From NCBI GenBank assembly GCA_045403145.1, contig JAXIPA010000040.1:1-7299 (forward strand): 7,299 nt of DNA, given 5' to 3'. Source of the stretch: JAJYKN01 sp045403145 (lineage in GTDB: Bacteria > Nitrospirota > UBA9217). Under the pieces are notes generated by a model. That model saw only the letters and a program-made list of their open reading frames with translations, was not told where the DNA came from and made no database searches. This document shows, piece by piece, positions 1-6,207 of the stretch; position 1 is the stretch's first letter; each line of letters opens with the position of its first letter. The position numbers and the translations under genes were made by a program.

Positions 1-430
1 GGTCATCCACGTAGTCAACCTCGGCGCCCAGTGTGCCCGCGGCGGAAGCGATGCCGCTCTGGACGTAACACCGGCGCGGATCGTTAACCGGCCGGTCGAA
101 GACCTTGACTTTTTTCGCTCCCGCCTCGAAGCAGAGCCTTACCACTGCGGCGACCACCTCGGGATTGGTGTTCCCGGCCTGCTCGGGAGTCCGGTCCCAG
201 CCGATGTTCGGCTTGATCACCACGATGTCTCCCCGGGAGACGAACTTCTTCATCCCGCCCATGGCGTCGATTGCGGCCTTCACAATCGCCCCGGGAGACG
301 CGCCGTGGGCGACTACAAGATCGGGCGGGGCCGGCGCCCCTGCGGCGTGGGCAAGCATGTCCAGTCCCCCGGGCATCGAGAGTCCCGCGCCGGTCAATGC
401 GGCCAGTTTCAAAAACGCCCTGCGTTCCAT
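1..430 (-). CDS. DUF362 domain protein with Tat signal, 3' end outside window
   Basis: Only the first 143 residues are visible; the gene continues past the left edge. The N-terminus carries a twin-arginine signal: residues 2-8 read ERRAFLK, close to the consensus (S)RRxFLK, followed by a hydrophobic stretch and a small-residue region (AHAAGA, about residues 27-32) suited to signal peptidase cleavage. Export in folded form across the inner membrane is therefore expected. The mature part begins like the DUF362 family, with VVIKPNIGW around residues 70-78, a TNPEVV segment, then an AGAKKVKVFDRP strand. DUF362 proteins have no well-settled biochemical role; some carry iron-sulfur clusters, but that part would lie outside this window. 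The ATG at 430 is preceded by GAGGTG at a suitable distance and begins 3 nt after the exporter stop, so the two genes are probably co-transcribed and translationally linked. Confidence 0.85.
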   Translation of the reverse strand, partial: MERRAFLKLAALTGAGLSMPGGLDMLAHAAGAPAPPDLVVAHGASPGAIVKAAIDAMGGMKKFVSRGDIVVIKPNIGWDRTPEQAGNTNPEVVAAVVRLCFEAGAKKVKVFDRPVNDPRRCYVQSGIASAAGTLGAEVDYVDD

Positions 431-433
431 AGG

Positions 434-1807
434 TCACCTCACCTTTCCCCGTGCAAGCGACGCAAAGATGCCGGCGAAGCAGAGGGAAGAAAAAATAATG
501 AAGCCCGTTTTCATGCCCGCGAGAAACTGGTAATGGTATTCCGGCGTGATGCGCGCGCTCCCGATATGAACCGCAAAAAGGACCATGGCGATGCCCATGG
601 AAAGCATCTGGCCCGTGAGGCGCATCGTGCCGAGAGTCGCAGAGCCCACGCCGTAGAACCGCTTCTCGATGGAGCTCATGACCGCGTTCGTATTCGGAGA
701 GGAAAAGAGCGCAAAACCGAACCCGAGCAGCATCAGTCCGGCGACGATGAATGCCAGAGGGGTTTCCCTGTCCAGGAAGATGAACAGGAGAAGCCCGGTT
801 GCGGTGAATGCCATGCCGACGGACGCTACGACCCTTGGCTCTATTTTATCAGAAAGCCTCCCTGCAATGGGGGAGAAGACCGCCATGACGACCGGCTGGG
901 ACACGAGGACCATGCCCGCCTGCTGGGGAGTGAGCCCCTTGATGTACTGGAGGTAGAGGCTCATGAGGAACGTGACCGCGAAGGTCGCGCTGTAGTTGAT
1001 CAGGGCCGCAAGGTTGGAGAAAGCGAAGACGGGGTTGCGGAAAAACAGCTCCATGTTCAGGAGCGGGCTCACCGCCTTCTTCTCCCAGACAATGAACAAC
1101 GCCGCTCCCCCGATGCCGGCAAGGGTGAATGCGATTCCCATCCGCGCCGGCAGCAGCGAGAGGCCGTACATGAGCATGATGAGGGTAATGCCGTACAGAA
1201 CCGAGCCCGCAAGGTCGAACTTCTCTCCCCGCGCCTCGGCCCATTCGTTTCTCAATTTTGACGCAAGAAGAAAAATCACGAGAGCGCCGATCGGTACGTT
1301 CACGAAAAAGATGCTCCGCCAGCCGAGCTGCTGGGTCAGGAAACCGCCGAGCGGCGGGCCGAGGGAGAGCCCGAGGTACACGGCCGCCACGTTGATCCCG
1401 AGCACGCGCCCGCGTTCAGCCGCCGGAAACACGGAGGTAAGGATCGCCATGCCGGTCCCGAAGATCATGGCGCTTCCAAACCCCTGAAGAACGCGGAGCG
1501 CAATGAGCGCCGATGCGGACGGCGCAAACGCGAGCAGGAGCGACGAGACCGTAAAGACCCATATGCCGTAAGTAAAGATCCGCTTCCTTCCGTAAATGTC
1601 CGCCAGCCTGCCGAAGGGCACGAGGAACATGGCGGCGGCAAGCAGGTACGACGTCGGGACCCAGCTCATGTGCACCGCGCCCATCTGGAACTCCCTGCCG
1701 ATGGCCGGTAGCGCGATGTTGATGGAGGAGACCATGAAGGGCGTGAGGAACGCCGAAAGGGTGGCGATAAGGAGAGCGGACCGCTTCATCGCTGCGTCGT
1801 TGGTCAT
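434..1807 (-). CDS. MFS exporter, DHA2 (14-TM, EmrB/QacA-like) family
   Basis: The 457-residue product is an inner-membrane transporter of the major facilitator superfamily. Residues 66-76 (GRLADIYGRKR) are the loop 2-3 motif A, and residues 146-155 (GLSLGPPLGG) match the motif C found in proton-coupled antiporters. About 14 hydrophobic segments can be counted, which fits the DHA2 drug:H+ antiporter group rather than 12-TM families. A FFVNVPIGA segment near residues 167-175 is also typical of DHA2. The substrate cannot be read from the sequence; export of drugs, toxic compounds or a metabolite is inferred from the family. I chose the ATG at 1807 because GGAG lies 9 nt upstream of it; an in-frame ATG at 1843 would add 12 residues but has a weaker context. 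The gene follows the DUF2905 gene by 52 nt and precedes the DUF362 gene by 3 nt. Confidence 0.9.
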   Translation of the reverse strand: MTNDAAMKRSALLIATLSAFLTPFMVSSINIALPAIGREFQMGAVHMSWVPTSYLLAAAMFLVPFGRLADIYGRKRIFTYGIWVFTVSSLLLAFAPSASALIALRVLQGFGSAMIFGTGMAILTSVFPAAERGRVLGINVAAVYLGLSLGPPLGGFLTQQLGWRSIFFVNVPIGALVIFLLASKLRNEWAEARGEKFDLAGSVLYGITLIMLMYGLSLLPARMGIAFTLAGIGGAALFIVWEKKAVSPLLNMELFFRNPVFAFSNLAALINYSATFAVTFLMSLYLQYIKGLTPQQAGMVLVSQPVVMAVFSPIAGRLSDKIEPRVVASVGMAFTATGLLLFIFLDRETPLAFIVAGLMLLGFGFALFSSPNTNAVMSSIEKRFYGVGSATLGTMRLTGQMLSMGIAMVLFAVHIGSARITPEYHYQFLAGMKTGFIIFSSLCFAGIFASLARGKVR

Positions 1808-1859
1808 GGTCGGTTTCTCCGGAGCCAAAAACGGGAGCCTCAAAACGCTGCCTGGTAAG

Positions 1860-2081
1860 TCACTGCCTGAATTTGCCGATGAGATAAAGAATGAGACTGA
1901 CGATAATGCTGATGATGAGGCTCGTGGCCAGCGGAAAATAAAACGTGAAATTCTCGCGCTTGATCAGGATATCTCCCGGGAGTTTTCCGGAAAAAGGCAG
2001 CTTCTGGATGCCGAGCAGGACGAGGCCTGCCACGACGAGCACGACCCCGAGAAGGATCAGGACCCGGGCGAGTTCACCCAT
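1860..2081 (-). CDS. DUF2905 family small membrane protein
   Basis: This 73-residue protein has two predicted membrane helices (about residues 6-25 and 51-68) joined by a short loop holding the family hallmark: LPGDI at 34-38, a basic pair, then NFTFYFPLATS at 44-54. That pattern and length match DUF2905, a conserved family of unknown function. Its ATG overlaps the accD stop by 8 nt (ATGGGTGA), so it is very likely translated by ribosomes finishing accD. The coupling suggests expression in step with fatty-acid synthesis, but no functional link is shown by the sequence. Confidence 0.88.
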   Translation of the reverse strand: MGELARVLILLGVVLVVAGLVLLGIQKLPFSGKLPGDILIKRENFTFYFPLATSLIISIIVSLILYLIGKFRQ

Positions 2082-2928
2082 TGCCCTGCTCTGTAAAGAA
2101 ATCGAGAATTTTGCCCAGGGTCGCGCGCATGTCCTTGCGCGGGACGATCATGTCGATCATCCCGTGTTCGAGCAGAAACTCCGCGCGCTGGAACCCGGCA
2201 GGCAGCTGCTGTTTGATGGTCTGCTCGATCACGCGGGGACCGGCAAAGCCGATGAGGCTCTTGGGCTCCGCGATGATCAGGTCGCCGAGCATGGCGAAAC
2301 TCGCCGTCACCCCGCCGAAGGTGGGGTCCGTCAGCACGGAGATGAACGGGAGGCCGGCCGCGCCCAGCCGCGCCACTGCCGCCGAAGTCTTGGCCATCTG
2401 CATGAGCGAGAGGATCCCCTCCTGCATGCGCGCGCCGCCCGATGACGCGACTGAGACGAAGGGCGTCCGCTTCTCGATCGCCCGTTCCACCGCCCGGGCG
2501 ATCTTCTCGCCCACGACCGAGCCCATGCTGCCGCCCATGAAGTTGAAATCCATGACCACGATCGACACCGGCCTGCCGCTGATCCTGCCCTCGCCCGAAA
2601 TGACCGCGTCCTTGAGCCCCGTTTTCTTGCGGCTGCTCTTGAGCTTGTCCTTGTAGTCCTTGAAATAGAGGAAGTCCCGGGGCGACAGACCGTCCTCCAC
2701 CTCGAGGAAACTGCCCTCGTCCACCAGATACGGCAGCCGCTCCGAGGCCGAGATGCGGAAATGGTAATCGCACTTGGGGCAGACCTTGAAGTTCTTGTCC
2801 ACCTCCTTGCGGTAGATGATTTCCTTGCAATTGTCGCACTTGACCCAGAGCCCCTCGGGGATCTTTACCTTCTTGGCGGGCGCCGCGGCCGCGGCGCCCT
2901 CGGGTCGTTCTTTTTTAAACCAAGCCAT
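2074..2928 (-). CDS. accD: acetyl-CoA carboxylase carboxyltransferase subunit beta
   Basis: AccD pairs with AccA to form the carboxyltransferase that moves CO2 from carboxybiotin to acetyl-CoA, giving malonyl-CoA for fatty-acid synthesis in the cytoplasm. The 284-residue product has the expected N-terminal zinc ribbon with C31, C34, C50 and C53, then a crotonase-fold core: GSMGSVVGEK at 133-142, SGGARMQEG at 163-171 (glycine-rich oxyanion region), DPTFGGVTASF at 201-211 and GFAGPRVIEQT at 227-237. Length is normal. I chose the ATG at 2928, giving the usual MAWFKK start, with a purine-rich AGAGAAG about 5 nt upstream; the in-frame ATG at 3015 would add 29 residues unlike the family. The linker at residues 10-20 is unusually alanine-rich. 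No accA is in view. The stop overlaps the start of the DUF2905 gene. Confidence 0.97.
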   Translation of the reverse strand: MAWFKKERPEGAAAAAPAKKVKIPEGLWVKCDNCKEIIYRKEVDKNFKVCPKCDYHFRISASERLPYLVDEGSFLEVEDGLSPRDFLYFKDYKDKLKSSRKKTGLKDAVISGEGRISGRPVSIVVMDFNFMGGSMGSVVGEKIARAVERAIEKRTPFVSVASSGGARMQEGILSLMQMAKTSAAVARLGAAGLPFISVLTDPTFGGVTASFAMLGDLIIAEPKSLIGFAGPRVIEQTIKQQLPAGFQRAEFLLEHGMIDMIVPRKDMRATLGKILDFFTEQGNG

Positions 2929-2960
2929 GATTTCTTCTCTCTCGAATGATGATATGAACC

Positions 2961-3032
2961 GGGGAAACGGAGAGCCGGGGAATGGGAGAAAAACGTGACA
3001 CCGGTAACAATTCACCGATACTCCGTTTCCCC
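2961..3032. repeat. 12-bp perfect inverted repeat between phosphodiesterase gene and accD
   Basis: GGGGAAACGGAG at 2961-2972 is repeated as its exact reverse complement CTCCGTTTCCCC at 3021-3032, leaving a 48-nt spacer. Related purine-rich blocks occur alongside: GGGAGAAAAACG begins at about 2984, and a near reverse complement of it, CGTTTCTCCC, lies at 3032-3041. The gap thus looks like shuffled copies of a GGGAGAAACG / GGGGAAACGGAG unit. It occupies most of the 128-nt gap before accD. It could be an intergenic repeat or a structured accD leader; no T-run follows, so it is not a convincing intrinsic terminator. Confidence 0.7.
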
Positions 3033-3056
3033 GTTTCTCCCTTTCATTTCATTCCT

Positions 3057-3824
3057 TTAAAAGTAATAGGTCTTCCCTTCCTGCAGAATCTTTACGTTTT
3101 TCCGTCCCAGTCCCTTCAGTTCGTCGAGCACCTTCTTGTTGTGGACCGGCTTTACGTGGTAAATGTAAATCGGCACTCCCTTGTCGATCCGCGCTTTGGT
3201 AAGGTCCTGATGAAGCTGCGCGGGCGTAAAGTGGCCGCTCAGAGTGGCGATGCCGTCGAGACTGTTCGGGAACGACGTATCGACGATGATTGCCGAAAGG
3301 TTCTTCGCCTTCGCTGCTTCCTTCCAGAGGCGCTCGTTCGGCCCCGTATCGGCGCTGTAGATGAAAGAGGATTTGCCGTTGCTCACATGAAAGCCGACCG
3401 CGGGGACCGGGTGGTTCATGGGGATCGCCTTGACCTTCAGCCCGGCGATGCTCACCGTCTTTCCAACCGGCATCGGCGCATAGGCCAGCACGGGATTTTC
3501 CGGCGTCGGGATTTTTGTGAAATCAGGCCAGATGATGCCGTTCATCAGGTGCTTCCGGATCGCTTCGATGACCTCCGGGATGGCCCGGATCTTCACGGGC
3601 TTCCTGACGCGGCCGACGATGTTGTCTGCCAGGAACAGGACGGATTTGATGTGATCGAGATGCGTATGACTGATGAGTACGTCGGTGATCCTGCTCTGAG
3701 CCTTGATGCCGAGCGCGGCGGTGATCGTGCCCGCATCCAGCATCATCACATCATTGACGAGGAAACCCGGAGGCATGTGACCGATGGTCTCTGAACCGGA
3801 GCAACCCAGAATTTTTACCTTCAT
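3057..3824 (-). CDS. MBL-fold hydrolase, probable class II 3',5'-cyclic-nucleotide phosphodiesterase
   Basis: The 255-residue product has the metallo-beta-lactamase fold with a full set of metal ligands: H53-T-H55-L-D57-H58, H138, D159 and H223. The HTHLDHIKS stretch resembles the class II cyclic-nucleotide phosphodiesterase signature (HxHLDH followed by a small residue and hydrophobics). Other traits also fit that family: PPGFLVND near the start, DTSFPN at 182-187, GHFTP at 197-201 and YHVKP at 222-226. The predicted reaction is hydrolysis of cAMP (or cGMP) to the 5' monophosphate. No signal peptide is seen, so it should act in the cytoplasm. The ATG at 3824 has AAGGGAG placed 5 nt upstream. 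It lies 137 nt downstream of a predicted adenylate cyclase on the same strand, which supports the assignment. A different MBL hydrolase activity remains possible. Confidence 0.78.
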   Translation of the reverse strand: MKVKILGCSGSETIGHMPPGFLVNDVMMLDAGTITAALGIKAQSRITDVLISHTHLDHIKSVLFLADNIVGRVRKPVKIRAIPEVIEAIRKHLMNGIIWPDFTKIPTPENPVLAYAPMPVGKTVSIAGLKVKAIPMNHPVPAVGFHVSNGKSSFIYSADTGPNERLWKEAAKAKNLSAIIVDTSFPNSLDGIATLSGHFTPAQLHQDLTKARIDKGVPIYIYHVKPVHNKKVLDELKGLGRKNVKILQEGKTYYF

Positions 3825-3877
3825 CCAGACTCCCTTGGTGAGACAAATTCCAAATCGATCTGCGCCCCTTATTCGTC

Positions 3878-3896
3878 ATTCCGGCTTGACCGGAAT
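3878..3896. repeat. REP-like palindrome in cyclase-phosphodiesterase gap
   Basis: ATTCCGG at 3878-3884 and CCGGAAT at 3890-3896 form a perfect 7-bp stem with a 5-nt loop (CTTGA), within the larger motif GTCATTCCGGCTTGACCGG. Motifs of this GTCATTCC...GGAATCC form are familiar as dispersed intergenic palindromes in many GC-rich genomes (recollection, not searched). On the plus strand it is followed by a T-rich run at 3899-3908, but no plus-strand gene precedes it. On the minus strand, the direction of the genes, there is no T-run after the stem, so I call it a repeat rather than a terminator. Confidence 0.6.
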
Positions 3897-3916
3897 CCTT
3901 CTTTTTTTCAGTGTTC

Positions 3917-3943
3917 TAAAACCGGTTAGCTTTTAAGCTCGGT
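3917..3943 (-). terminator. possible weak intrinsic terminator or attenuating hairpin after cyclase gene
   Basis: Read on the minus strand, 18 nt after the cyclase stop, ACCG plus AGCTT pairs with AAGCT and CGGT through a 3-nt bulge and a very short AA loop, and is followed by TTTTAG. The stem is AT-containing and bulged and the T-run is only four bases, so termination would be partial at best. It might trim read-through from the cyclase into the phosphodiesterase gene. Confidence 0.25.
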
Positions 3944-3961
3944 ATTTGGCCCCTTGCATCT

Positions 3962-5857
3962 TCATTTCAACCCCACCAGGTCATACACCACAACCGGTTT
4001 CTCTTTCCCCTTGACGGTCACGGAGTCGAGCTCAACGGCCCGAACGATGTCCTTGACCTTCTCGTAGGTGTATTCCGATATGATGATATGATTATTATAC
4101 TTTCTTGTCAAGCCTTCCAGACGCGCGCCGAGGTTCACGTTGTCGCCGATCACCGTGTAGTCCATCTTCTTGCCCTCGGCCCCCATATTGCCCACCACCA
4201 TCTCGCCGGTGTTGATCCCGATCCCGATGTCGATGACGTACCTGCCTTCCGCCGCCCACTTCTCCTGGAGCTGCTTGAGCCTGGCGATCATGGCCAGGGC
4301 GCACCGGGCTGCGCGTTCCGCGTGGTCCGGCTGCCCCACGGGCGCTCCCCAGAGCGCCATGATGGCGTCGCCCACGAACTTGTCGAGCGTCCCTTCGTGC
4401 TCGAACACGATCTCCGTCATCGCGCCCAGGTATTCATTCAAAAGGGAGACCACTTCCTCTGGCTGGTGCTTTTCGGAGAAGCTGGTAAAACCCCGTATAT
4501 CGGAAAAGAGGACCGTGATCTCCTTGCGGTCTCCCCCGAGCTTTGCCTTGCTGGGGTCGCGGATCAACTCGTCGACGATCCGCTTCGACACGTAGCTCGA
4601 GAACATTTTCCTGATATCGCGGGCGCGCCGTTCTTCCGTGAAGAACCGGTAGGCGGTCTGGCTCGTGTAGCCGAAAAAAAGCGCGAAGGCGGGATAAACC
4701 AGGTTGAACCATATCCCCTTTGAAACAAAGAGGTGGTAGACGAATCCCAGGTAGCCCGCGAACAAGGAGAGAAAGAGCGCCGCGCCGGCCCCCGCGCCGA
4801 GCCGGGGAAGCATGACCCCGAGCACAAGCGCGAACAGGAATATCAGGGGCAGGACGCCCGTTTCCGTGCGATGGAGGAAATCGCCCCGCAGAATATTGTC
4901 CACGACGCTCGCGTGCTTCTCGATTCCCGCCATGTTGTTCGAAAGGGGAGTGACCCGGAGATCGTAGATGCCTATGGCCGTCGCGCCGATCAGCACGATC
5001 TTGTCCTTGAAGGCCCCTGCCGGGCTCCTGCGGTCCACGATATCGGAGACCGAATGGCGGGGGAAAGTGCCGTCCGGTCCCCGGTAGTTGATCAGCATCC
5101 TGCTGTGCGAATCGGTCGGGATGACCGTATCTCCCAGGCTCACCGACCCCTGACCGTCAAGAGCGAGGTCCTGCAGCCCAAGCTTGCGGTACAACCGGGC
5201 GGCCTGTAGCCCGAGGGGAGCATAATAATCGTCCTGGTATTTGATGGCAAGAAGCTCCCAGCGGAGCGTGCCGTCGTTGTCCGGGATCATATTAATGTGA
5301 GCGAGGGATGCCGCGACTGCCGAAAGGCGCTCAAGGGGGGGAAGAACCACTTTGGCAACCAGCGGCGAATAGGGGGGATCCGTATTTTTCATCACCGCGT
5401 ACGCGGAGGGGATCAGGAAATCCACCTGTTTGTCCGTGAAGCCCGACTCTTTATAGCCCGTCTCGGTAAAATCAAAGTCCATCGAAAGGACCGCTCGACC
5501 GTTCTTTCGCATGGCGCGCTGCAGGAGGCCATCGGATTCCACGTTCTCGGACTCCGTAAACAGGACATCGAAAACGACCACCGCGGCGCCCTCTTCCGTG
5601 AGTCGGTCCACCACGCGGGCCCAGACGGCACGGGACCAGGGGAACCGGCCGAGTTTGTTGATGCTTTTCTCGTCGATGGCGGCGATCACCGTCTCAGGGC
5701 CCGGCGCAATCCTCCCCCGCAGCGAAAACCGCAGATCCAGTGTCTTTTCTTCCAGTCCTTCAAGGAACGGGACGTGCGCCAGATACAGCAGCGAAAGCGC
5801 AATCGCAACGATCAGCGCTATAAAGATACCCGCGTGTTTGCCGGTTTTTGGTTTCAT
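3962..5857 (-). CDS. CHASE2-domain class III adenylate cyclase, membrane-bound
   Basis: The 631-residue product is a membrane receptor-type cyclase. A first membrane helix (about 10-28) leads into a large extracytoplasmic CHASE2 sensor (about 35-325), then three closely spaced helices (about 335-351, 356-378, 382-402), a short linker, and a cytoplasmic class III cyclase domain (about 445-630). In the catalytic domain the two metal-binding aspartates are D453 (FSDIRGFTSF) and D497 (KFVGDAIMALWG). The purine-specifying pair is K493 and D566, the combination typical of ATP as substrate, and the transition-state residues are N575 and R579 (NVNLGARL). All key residues are present, so an active homodimeric enzyme making cAMP is predicted. 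I prefer the ATG at 5857 because GGGGACGG lies upstream; the in-frame ATG at 5887 falls inside a heptamer repeat and lacks a ribosome site. The ligand of CHASE2 is unknown. A probable cAMP phosphodiesterase gene lies immediately downstream. Confidence 0.93.
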   Translation of the reverse strand: MKPKTGKHAGIFIALIVAIALSLLYLAHVPFLEGLEEKTLDLRFSLRGRIAPGPETVIAAIDEKSINKLGRFPWSRAVWARVVDRLTEEGAAVVVFDVLFTESENVESDGLLQRAMRKNGRAVLSMDFDFTETGYKESGFTDKQVDFLIPSAYAVMKNTDPPYSPLVAKVVLPPLERLSAVAASLAHINMIPDNDGTLRWELLAIKYQDDYYAPLGLQAARLYRKLGLQDLALDGQGSVSLGDTVIPTDSHSRMLINYRGPDGTFPRHSVSDIVDRRSPAGAFKDKIVLIGATAIGIYDLRVTPLSNNMAGIEKHASVVDNILRGDFLHRTETGVLPLIFLFALVLGVMLPRLGAGAGAALFLSLFAGYLGFVYHLFVSKGIWFNLVYPAFALFFGYTSQTAYRFFTEERRARDIRKMFSSYVSKRIVDELIRDPSKAKLGGDRKEITVLFSDIRGFTSFSEKHQPEEVVSLLNEYLGAMTEIVFEHEGTLDKFVGDAIMALWGAPVGQPDHAERAARCALAMIARLKQLQEKWAAEGRYVIDIGIGINTGEMVVGNMGAEGKKMDYTVIGDNVNLGARLEGLTRKYNNHIIISEYTYEKVKDIVRAVELDSVTVKGKEKPVVVYDLVGLK

Positions 5858-5873
5858 CTCGTGTCCGTCCCCT

Positions 5874-5901
5874 GAACTCGGAACCATGAACTATGAACTC
5901 T
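5874..5901. repeat. four-unit heptamer tandem repeat (GAACYNN)
   Basis: Four consecutive 7-bp units, GAACTCG, GAACCAT, GAACTAT and GAACTCT, occupy these 28 bases directly upstream of the probable ribosome site of the cyclase gene. The first four bases GAAC are invariant and the fifth is always C or T. Because the repeat creates in-frame ATG triplets on both strands it misleads start-codon choice for the cyclase. Such repeats can vary in copy number and might affect leader length or expression. Confidence 0.6.
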
Positions 5902-5935
5902 AGCAGCTGCTGAAAAAGCCTGCTGTCGTCGAACA

Positions 5936-5959
5936 CGCGCCCTGAAGGGTGCGCCTACC
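5936..5959 (-). repeat. REP-like unit: GGTAG plus hairpin, inverted partner
   Basis: On the minus strand this reads GGTAG then a hairpin with stem GCACCC/GGGCGC extended by one C-G pair and a TTCA loop, with one G-T pair. Its GTAG faces the GTAG of the partner unit across a 27-nt AT-rich spacer. The stem sequence differs from the partner while the overall architecture is the same. Confidence 0.55.
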
Positions 5960-5986
5960 ATGAATCAATTCAATATATTGAGAATT

Positions 5987-6010
5987 GGTAGCCGCAGGCT
6001 TTAGCCTGCG
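5987..6010 (+). repeat. REP-like unit: GGTAG plus 7-bp hairpin
   Basis: GGTAG followed after one base by the perfect stem CGCAGGC-TTTA-GCCTGCG. It is the better conserved of the two units within the 5901-6035 element. Confidence 0.6.
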
Positions 6011-6035
6011 AAAATAGGTTTTCAACAACCTGCTA

Positions 6036-6207
6036 AACCACTGTTTTTGTCAGATTCAGGATCGCCTTGAGGTAGTCGGATAGAAGGATTTGCCTTTGGC
6101 GGCGCTGGATCCTTCCCGGTGAGGAATGCGGTCGAAGGGGCCGCATCCCTGCGTGCAGGAGGGGCGTAAGCACGCACCTCGATTCGATGCCGTTTGCCTT
6201 CCTTGCG
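6036..6207. other. non-coding stretch after trpA with three successive inverted repeats
   Basis: I see no convincing gene here. Three inverted repeats follow one another: TGCGTGC/GCACGCA (6150-6156 and 6170-6176, 13-nt loop), ATGCGG/CCGCAT (6126-6131 and 6141-6146, 9-nt loop) and GAAGGAT/ATCCTTC (6083-6089 and 6109-6115, 19-nt loop). On the minus strand they would form a chain of stem-loops in the trpA 3' untranslated region. None is followed by a proper T-run in that direction, so a standard intrinsic terminator is not evident. It may be a structured RNA tail, a degenerate repeat cluster, or the remains of an older insertion. Confidence 0.45.

Larger units (their letters stand above)
5901..6035. 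mobile_element. MITE-like element enclosing an inverted pair of REP-like units
   Basis: The ends are imperfect inverted repeats: TAGCAGCTGCTGAAAA at 5901-5916 and, on the opposite strand, TAGCAGGTTGTTGAAAA at 6035-6019. Inside are two hairpins in opposite orientation. The first (5936-5953) has a 7-bp stem with one G-T pair and a TGAA loop, followed by CTACC at 5955-5959. The second (5993-6010) has a perfect 7-bp stem CGCAGGC/GCCTGCG with a TTTA loop, preceded by GGTAG at 5987-5991. Between them lies an AT-rich palindrome TCAATATATTGA at 5970-5981. A GTAG tetranucleotide next to a hairpin is the layout of REP sequences recognised by RAYT (TnpA-REP) transposases, and an inverted pair is the REPIN layout. 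There is no coding capacity, so movement would need an enzyme encoded elsewhere. No clear target-site duplication is visible. Confidence 0.65.

Noticed and set aside
305..1261. Long plus-strand open frame of 318 codons
   Set aside because: It lies antisense to the MFS exporter and DUF362 genes, its product is charged and low in hydrophobic core residues, and it shows no recognisable motif; the minus-strand genes have clear family signatures.
2982..3794. Plus-strand open frame of 270 codons
   Set aside because: It is antisense to the MBL phosphodiesterase gene, whose metal-ligand motifs are complete; the plus-strand product is Arg/Asp/His-rich as expected of a reverse-frame shadow.
3878..3908. 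Hairpin plus T-rich run resembling a plus-strand terminator
   Set aside because: No plus-strand gene precedes it, and in the direction of the real genes no T-run follows the stem, so a dispersed palindrome is the simpler reading.
5857..5887. Upstream start at 5887 for the cyclase
   Set aside because: The ATG belongs to the heptamer repeat and lacks a ribosome site, whereas the ATG at 5857 has a G-rich site upstream and leads directly into the first membrane helix.
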